A stretch of 64,000 nt of DNA from Anisus vortex (Eukaryota > Mollusca > Gastropoda > Planorbidae), in contig OX421494.1 in assembly GCA_949126835.1 (NCBI GenBank), forward strand, positions 56,238,358 through 56,302,357, in the 5' to 3' direction. Within the stretch, counting starts at the first letter, position 1. Each line of letters begins with the position of its first letter. The notes beneath the pieces were generated by a model. That model had not been told where the DNA came from, did no database searches, and saw only the letters and a list, made by a program, of their open reading frames with translations. Positions 57,958 to 64,000 of this stretch are shown one piece after another. Position numbers and translations under genes: made by a program.

Positions 57958-58469
57958 CAGGGTTCGTACAGCTCCTGGAAACTAAGTGAAACTCCTTGAA
58001 AACAAAAAGTTTTGTTCCTGGACCTTAAAACTCCTGGAAAAACTGCATTTAGTCCTGGGAAAATACTAAAAACTCCTTATTTTTCGAGCGAGATTAATTA
58101 TTAATAAAAAAAAAATCGTAATCACTGCTCTTAGGTTGTACTTTCACTTTTCCTGAAAGCCCTATTGGAGTTAACCTGCTTTGCCGCTTTCTATTTCCGC
58201 GCGCAATCGTTGATGACACCAGTGATGCCACTCTTTGTTGTAGTTTTTTTTACTAGATCTTGTTTCTTTTTCTATTTAAACTTGGGATGTAAGCTATGAA
58301 AGTCCCCATAATGTCGTAAAACAAAAAAAAAAGCTGTGTTTACGAGGTGTCAGTTTTTTTTTTAAGAGCTCAGCTTGGGTTTTCAAAAATAATACTCCTG
58401 GAACACTTCTGGAAAACTCCTGGAATTTTGAGGCAATGTTTACATTTTAGAATTTCTGTACGAACCCTG
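57958..58469. mobile_element. MITE with CAGGGTTCGTACAG ends
   Basis: Perfect 14-bp inverted ends. CTCCTGGAA words recur near both ends. The flanks share AAGAA (57953-57957 and 58470-58474), shorter than the 8 bp expected for hAT, so the superfamily is left open. No transposase. Confidence 0.75.
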
Positions 58470-58479
58470 AAGAAATACT

Positions 58480-59640
58480 TATTGATTTAACAACCAGAAG
58501 AAGATATATGTGAATTTTTGGGCTTTAACAACACGATGTGACAAATTTCTGTCTATCTTTCTGTCTATCTTTCTATCTTAACTCTTTTAGTGATTGGTAT
58601 TATAAATGGGTACACTTGTTGCTGCTTGATTCCTTCCATAAATGAATAAATGTCGTTTCTAAATATAGATATCTATGTGACAACACTAGGCCTATATATT
58701 CATCTAATTAATCAATGATCTTTACAATTAACCATATACTTGTACGATACACAGATTTAATTATTATATATATAATATATATAATAATATATAAATAATA
58801 GAGACCAATGCAAATGATTTCAGATTATCTTATCCAATGACGGCAAGGTTTGATTTGAAAAATGAATGTTGATTTAGATCTGCTTCCGAATAATTACATT
58901 TAATCGAATACAATAAGCACACACACACAAACAACAACTTATTATGAGATGTCAAATCCTTCATTTTTTAAAATTAAAACTCAATGATCTTAATTATAAA
59001 CAATAAGCTTATATAATTATGATCTATACCAGGGCCCGCCAGTTGGATACGAAGTAACCTAATACTTTAATAAACTTTCAGTAGAATCAATATACGAATT
59101 AAAAAAAATAATTCTAAAATGTAAACATGCAGCAGAGTAATAAACATGTTAGAAATAACAATGTAAAACACTATAATGTGTCAAAAACCACATTGTTTAT
59201 TATATAATCCTCAATTATTTTTTTTTTAAGGACTGGTTCTCTGTTAAGAGACTTAAGAGACGTAGACTATCGTATAAACAGGGTTGCGGAGTCGGTAGAT
59301 AAATGTTCCGACTCCTCATTTTTTTTTACTTCCGACTCCAACTCCCCAACTCCGACTCCTCTGTATTAATATGCGAATGTATTTTGTACATTCCTTGAAG
59401 GCAAGAAAGGCAACATACATCTACGTGTCATTACCCCAGGATTACTGGCTGGAAAGCCAATAGTCTACTGTATTTAATTTTAAATATGCATGGGCCCCCT
59501 AAACTCTTGAGGGCCCCGGTAGGGCGTACCGGCTGTACCCCCCTCTCGTGTGGCCTTATCAGTAGAGGTGACGATCGGCGACTCCAAGGGGCAAATGGTT
59601 AATCCCTTAATAGTGAGAGGCTAGGTTACATATGGGCGCT
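58480..59640. other. Intergenic DNA with element remnants
   Basis: AT-rich. A left-end-like CAGGGTTGCGGAGTCGG with CCGACTCC repeats (59279-59365) and CAGGGCCCGCCAGTTGG (59032) look like hAT termini, but partners were not found. Microsatellites near 58765-58800 and 58920. Confidence 0.5.
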
Positions 59641-59662
59641 GCGTTCCTTGTAACAGCAGAAC

Positions 59663-60182
59663 TAGCGATGTTAAAACCGGTTATCGGTTCTATAAAACCG
59701 GTTTAAAACCGGATTTCGGTTTCCCCCTCCCCCACCCCCGCGCAATGTCACAAGTCACGTGCCGGAACAGCCAAATGTGCGTAGTTTTGTAGGCATATTT
59801 GAAAAATACTTCAAACTTAATTAGTGTTTGCAGGGCATTCAAGGGGTTGATTTGTGTGAATACAATATGATTTTGTACGCTTTACCATAAAATTCCTTAG
59901 AACTAAAAAATCTGGGCTAATTGATTAAAACCGATAATAGCTATCAATTTTTCAATAGTGATAATCAAATTACCGATTATCGTTGACCATAATATTAAGA
60001 AGCATATGAAGAGGCATATATTTATGGTAACTTGTAAAATAATGTGTTGAAAGAGAATCAAAAGAATGTGTATTTAATAGTGCTGTTAATAATAAAGCAC
60101 AGACGCGGTGTTTTGAAAATCAAAACCGGTTTTCGGTTTCAGAACCGGAATCCGGTATTCCGGTTTTCGTTTAACATCTTTA
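59663..60182. mobile_element. hAT non-autonomous element, 520 bp, perfect 8-bp target duplication
   Basis: AGCAGAAC lies on both sides (59655-59662, 60183-60190). Ends TAGCGATGTTAAAACC and, in reverse complement, TAAAGATGTTAAACG. Subterminal CCGGTTT/CCGGAAT motifs. A reverse-oriented relative of 45471-46275. Confidence 0.9.
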
Positions 60183-60221
60183 AGCAGAACACAACAAAAT
60201 GAAAAGTATAAATATTGCCAC

Positions 60222-60510
60222 CAGGGCCGGATTTAGGATTGTGGGGGCCCTGTTCCCAAATTTATATGGGGGCCCTGTTCCCAAATGTATGTGGGGGCCC
60301 TGTTCCCAAATATATGTGGGGCCCCTCGTGGTCTTGTCCTGCCTTCCACATAGGGCCTACCTCAGAAAAGGGCCGTTAATTCATATTACATTATGTAAAA
60401 TCATACATTTTTTATGTTGCACGTAGCCTGGTTGAACTGGAGCGCTTTAAATTGTAAGGGAATAAATAAATTTTATTTTACATTTTCAATGAAATATGGG
60501 GATGTCACTC
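60222..60510. mobile_element. MITE end with CAGGGCCGGATTTAGG and a 3-fold internal repeat
   Basis: CAGGGCCGGATTTAGGATTG starts the element. GGGGGCCCTGTTCCCAAAT follows three times in tandem, then GGGGCCCCTCGTGGTC. It mirrors the right part of the MITE at 28860-29189 in reverse, where the unit is present once. The far end is unclear. Confidence 0.6.
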
Positions 60511-60569
60511 AAACATTTCTTTTTGGGATGTGAGTAGTATAGTAGGTAGGAATGGGTTAGCATTACCCT

Positions 60570-60780
60570 TCACCCGCCAGCGGGTGGCGGGTGACCTTTG
60601 ACCCCGGAAGTCACCCTCGTGACCCGGAAGTGACCCTCGTGACCCGGAAGTGACCTTTGATTCCGGAAGTGACCCCGACCGGAAGTGACCCCGACCGGAA
60701 GTGCCCTTTAGACCGGAAGTGACGTAATCCAAGATGGCGGATCCACGTGTTGTAACACGAGGAGCCAAAATGGCGGCCAA
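60570..60780. promoter_or_regulatory. GC-rich island with clustered ETS, YY1, CRE, E-box and DR1 motifs
   Basis: A hairpin CACCCGCC...GGCGGGTG (60571-60593) is followed by TGACCTTTGACC (60592-60603, a DR1-type nuclear receptor site). There are seven exact CCGGAAGT words on the plus strand (60604, 60624, 60644, 60663, 60679, 60695, 60713), then TGACGTAA (60720), AAGATGGCGG (60731), CACGTG (60744) and AAAATGGCGGC (60767). This is the motif set of TATA-less metazoan promoters. Whether it drives a transcript is not shown. Confidence 0.6.
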
Positions 60781-60943
60781 AATTTTGTGTGACGGTTCTA
60801 AAATGTTCACAGTGTTAGCTCACCCCAGCACTATCGCGTTCGACCCTGCTTATCGAATTAAACCGTCACACAAATGCCCGCATGTCGTTGAGTTTACACA
60901 GCTGAGTTTATTTCTTCATAGAGCGAAGACACACACTGCGTGA
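60734..60943 (+). CDS. Hypothetical 69-residue frame downstream of the motif island
   Basis: Starts at the ATG embedded in the AAGATGGCGG motif (MADPRVVTRGAKMAAKILC...) and ends TGA at 60943. No recognised domain, signal peptide or membrane segment. It could be the first coding exon of a gene driven by the island, a short frame of a mobile element, or chance. I see no convincing donor site in frame. Confidence 0.2.
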   Translation: MADPRVVTRGAKMAAKILCDGSKMFTVLAHPSTIAFDPAYRIKPSHKCPHVVEFTQLSLFLHRAKTHTA

Positions 60944-60989
60944 TTGTATGTATATATGAGTGTGGTTATGTGTGCCCAAATTAGAGAGT

Positions 60990-60990
<1 letters not shown>

Positions 60991-61039
<49 letters not shown>
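60991..61039. repeat. Poly-T tract, about 48 bases
   Basis: Uninterrupted T run followed by AT-rich sequence; possibly the poly(A) tail of an antisense retroposed copy, but no source was identified. Confidence 0.9.
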
Positions 61040-61042
<3 letters not shown>

Positions 61043-61259
61043 CTACAATAGTTCATTATATTTTCAATTGATAGGATGCCGTTTTTTACAATTGACGGTC
61101 TATTATTTTAAATTACTTGTTTTAATTTTTAGTAATTTTTACTTACTATGATTTACTATTTTAAATTTTATGCAGAGTGTTATTTTTATAAATTTTTTTT
61201 TTTTTTTAGAACGGAAAATATGTAAGAGTTAATATTTGCATTGTTTTAACGAAAAGGTT

Positions 61260-61370
61260 TTGAAAGACAGATAGAGAGAAGGAGAGCGAAAGAGAGAAAG
61301 AGAGAGATAATGATAAAAGGAAAGAGAGTGAGAGAGAGAGAAAGAGAGAGAGAGAGGCTGTTAGGAAGAA
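61260..61370. repeat. GA-rich microsatellite
   Basis: Interrupted (GA)n and (GAAA)n. The minus-strand Leu/Ser/Phe-rich frames here are artefacts. Confidence 0.85.
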
Positions 61371-61639
61371 AGCAAAGGTAACAGAATACATAGAGTTGAA
61401 AACGAATTAAAAATGGTAAGTGTCTGAGATATCAAGAAACAACACTTTGATATGTCTTGTCTGTTTATTACAGAAACAATGTGGTGGAAGGTTGTTCAGG
61501 GTCATTGTCACTAATATACCAAAGTACGAATGAGTTAGGGATTAGAGTTAAATGCTTTGCAAAGATAGGGAAGAACACAAGAAGGAGAGTTGTATGTTTA
61601 GCTAAATGTTTGGTTAGACAGAGCAAGAGCGAGATAAAT

Positions 61640-62580
61640 AAATGACAAGAGTCACATTTGAAAAGGACAAGCGTTTATGTTTTTACAAAAGAGCCGTGTG
61701 TGGTAAGGAGGGGAGAGAGAGAGCGTTAAAGTTAGAAAGAATAGAGACGCGAGAAATAACTGGGAGTGATATTTGAAAAAGACAGACGTCTATGTTTTAT
61801 CTATAGAGAGGGGCGTGAAGAAAGTTCGGAGGAAGAGAGAGACAGAGAGAGAGAGAGAGTGAGTGAGCGAAAGGGAGAAAGACATAGAGACGTGAGAAAT
61901 AACTGTGAGTGAAATTGGGAAAAGACAGATGTTTATGTTTTGACAAAAGAGCTGTGTGTGAGGAAAGTTCGGAGGGGGAGAGAGAGAGTGAGTGAGGAAA
62001 GTTCGGAGGGGGAGAGAGAGAGTGAGTGAGCGAAAGAGAGAAAGACATAGAGACGTGAGAAATAACTGCGAGTGATGTTTGAAAAAGACAGACGTTTATG
62101 TTTGTCTATAGAGAGGGGTGTGAGGAAAGTTCAGAGGGAGAGAGAGAGAGAGAGAGTGAGTGAGCGAAAGAGAGAAAGACATAGAGACGTGAGAAATAAC
62201 TGCGAGTGAAATTGGGAAAAGACAGATGTTTATGTTTTGACAAAAGAGCTGTGTGTGAGGAAAGTTCGGAGGGGGATAGAGAGAGTGAGTGAGCGAAAGA
62301 GAGAAAGACATAGAGACGGGAGAAATAACTGTGAGTGATATTTGAAAAGGACAGACGTTTATGTTTTGACAAAAGAGCTGTGTGTAAGGAAAGTTCGGAG
62401 GGAGAGAGCGAGAGAGAGTGAGTGAGCGAAAGCGAGAAAGATATAGAGACGTGAGAAAAAACTGTGAGTGAAATTTGAAAAAGACAGACGTTTATGTTTG
62501 TCTATAGAGAGGGGTGTGAGGAAAGTTCGGAGGGAGAGAGACAGAGAGAGAGAGAGAGAGTGAGCGAATGAGAGAAGAAT
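61640..62580. repeat. About 130-bp tandem repeat, 6-7 copies, GA-rich
   Basis: The landmark AAAGTTCGGAGG occurs at 61821, 61964, 61998, 62126, 62261, 62390 and 62522 (A variant TTCAG at 62126). Each unit has a (GA)n core, GACATAGAGACGTGAGAAAT and AGACAGACGTTTATGTTT. Two subtypes contain CAAAAGAGCTGTGTGTG or TCTATAGAGAGGGG. About 400 bp upstream of the LOTUS gene promoter. Confidence 0.9.
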
Positions 62581-62949
62581 GTCACTTGTGACTAAACATT
62601 TGTCGCCTAATGAAAACATCTTCCTTACTTTTCTAAACTTCTTGCGATCTACAAAATTTTTGTTAACTGGTTTTTAATGTTTGGTAAGACTTCCCAAAGA
62701 TAGGCTTTGCAATTGATAAACTTTTTCCCTCATGAAAATAAAGAAATAATATAAACAAAACAGACCGCCCCCCCCCCTCCTAGTTGTCATAGTGTTTGAT
62801 AGAGGTCTTCGCCTGATAGTGTTGGGATTATTAACGTGTCAAACCTAGCTGGACGGACTGACCCGTACAATCTAAAATAATATCACTTTACGCAATACAT
62901 TGTTGTCCTAATGCGAAACAAAATCTTACATGTGACGTGTTTTACCCCT

Positions 62950-62957
62950 TATAAATA
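62950..62957 (+). promoter_or_regulatory. TATA box of the LOTUS-domain gene
   Basis: TATAAATA, with a likely start about 25-30 bp downstream (near 62978-62985). It is followed by a short non-coding exon ending at 63018 (CTAAG|GTAAGT, a strong donor). Confidence 0.65.
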
Positions 62958-63717
62958 CTCGGGAAAGTGCCTCTTCTACATTTCTACTTTGTCGTTCTAC
63001 ATTCCTTGTTTCACTAAGGTAAGTTTATTTTCTTTTGTATCAGACATTCGTGCGTTTTGATATGTTTATTGCATAACTCTGTATTATGTTTAAATAATCT
63101 GCGTATGGGGGGACGTTCAATCTACACTACTAGACTTTTGTTCTGCACACAACGCGTCCCTTAAGATATTTAGCCTAGCTTTTTATAAAATAAATTAACC
63201 ACTCTTAATTAGAGATTATATCCTTTGCTTAATGCGAGGCCCTGTATAACACAAATCAATCGAAATAGAGATGTTTCATATTTACACGGAGGCCCAAATT
63301 ATTTTCTGGCTCTGGGTGGGGGGCCATATACAATTAGGACAGTGACTTAGTTAATTTTAGGAACTAGAAATCACAATTAATTCCCTTGTATTCCAAAGAT
63401 GGAACACTGGGCTTTAAGGGTAAAAAATAAAAACACGTATTTAATTAATATTTGTATGTTTTTAAACAAGGGGTTTCCATTAAACGTGGTAAGTCACCGG
63501 TGACCTGGTGGACATCTGAGGGTTAAGTCATATCAAATGAATAGTGTATAGCGATGTTGAATTCTACAGACTATTTGACGCGTAAGGGAGAATAAGAAAA
63601 AAAAAATGCGTATAAACCTTTCATTTTATAAAAACCCTATAAAACATATAAGTATCTTTGTAATTTAATGGTGGTGGTGGTGTCTATTTTAATTATTTCC
63701 AGAAATAAAATCTCATA

Positions 63718-64000
63718 ATGGAAGAATTTCGTAAGGAGATCCGATCGCTACTACTGAGTGCAAAACATGGCGTATTGCTAGACGATATTCACAGTAAGTT
63801 ATATAATCGTCATTTGTTTTAGCAAAAGTGAATCTTTATTAATCTATTTTTAAATAATAGAACATCAAGATAATCGTTATGATTGTTATTTTTGTATTTA
63901 ACAGGGGAATATGAAGACATTATAGGGAAACCTCTTGATTTTGAGAAACTAAACTTTAAAAATATAAGTGAACTATTGTTATCGATGCCAGATGTCGCAA
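63718..64000 (+). CDS. LOTUS (OST-HTH) domain protein, TDRD5/TDRD7-like, N-terminus (runs off window)
   Basis: Non-coding exon 1 (about 62980-63018, donor GTAAGT). Exon 2 (63703-63793, acceptor TTTCCAG) carries the ATG at 63718 and 25 codons plus one base (MEEFRKEIRSLLLSAKHGVL...). Exon 3 starts at 63905 (acceptor TTTAACAG), completes the codon in phase and encodes REYEDIIGKPLDFEKLNF and NISELLLSMPDVA up to the window edge. The pattern LL..AK.G..L..I..EY....G.PL.F..L.F..I.ELL..MPDV is the LOTUS/OST-HTH fold that begins TDRD5, TDRD7 and related germline proteins. It binds RNA or activates DEAD-box helicase Vasa in germ granules and the piRNA pathway. Tudor domains would be expected downstream but are outside the window, so the exact orthologue cannot be named. 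Confidence 0.8.

Noticed and set aside
61797..62619. Ser/Leu-rich minus-strand proteins
   Set aside because: Translations of the GA-rich 130-bp tandem repeat.

Overview
Eukaryotic, AT-rich, repeat-laden DNA, almost certainly from a heterobranch gastropod, probably a freshwater pulmonate snail. The basis is family knowledge: two genes join one immunoglobulin-like domain to a C-type lectin domain (CREP architecture, known from Biomphalaria-type snails), there are gastropod-type chemosensory 7TM receptors, a C1q-domain gene, and many copies of a tRNA-derived SINE. The species itself cannot be read from the sequence.

Layout. 1-5.2 kb: MITE, SINE and LINE debris plus a 3'-truncated chemosensory GPCR on the minus strand. 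5.2-10.4 kb: one antisense SINE whose body has expanded into about 10 copies of a 41-bp and about 62 copies of a 72-bp repeat. 11.6-24.2 kb: a minus-strand cluster of lectin genes, namely a lectin-domain fragment and two apparently complete two-exon CREP genes, interrupted by a 28-bp satellite with higher-order structure, SINEs and LINE tails; a 66-copy 15-bp array sits in intron 1 of the second gene. 25-30.5 kb: a 40-bp satellite, SINEs, MITEs and a decayed hAT/DUF4371-type transposase. 30.7-42.9 kb: a plus-strand, multi-exon gene for a coiled-coil plus C1q-domain protein. Its largest intron holds a nearly full-length antisense LINE whose first open frame contains a 2A-like motif and a PHD-like finger. 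43-55 kb: hAT-type non-autonomous elements, an intact minus-strand chemosensory GPCR (46.6-47.6 kb), a foldback element, nested SINE/LINE insertions, a 44-bp array, and a hAT MITE carrying a 31-bp array that was then copied in a tandem duplication. 56-63 kb: a 39-bp array, a GPCR fragment, more hAT elements, a compact GC-rich island with seven ETS-type sites plus YY1-, CRE-, E-box- and DR1-like motifs, and GA-rich repeats. 62.9-64 kb: TATA promoter and first exons of a LOTUS-domain (TDRD5/TDRD7-like) gene that runs off the right edge.

The host genes fall into three themes: secreted pattern-recognition proteins (CREPs, C1q), chemosensory receptors, and a germline RNA-granule protein. The dominant structural theme is minisatellites born inside transposable elements: the 72-bp array in a SINE, a 31-bp array in a hAT MITE, and a different 31-bp array at a LINE 3' end. 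Nearly all the long open frames over the arrays are by-products of periods divisible by three, not genes.
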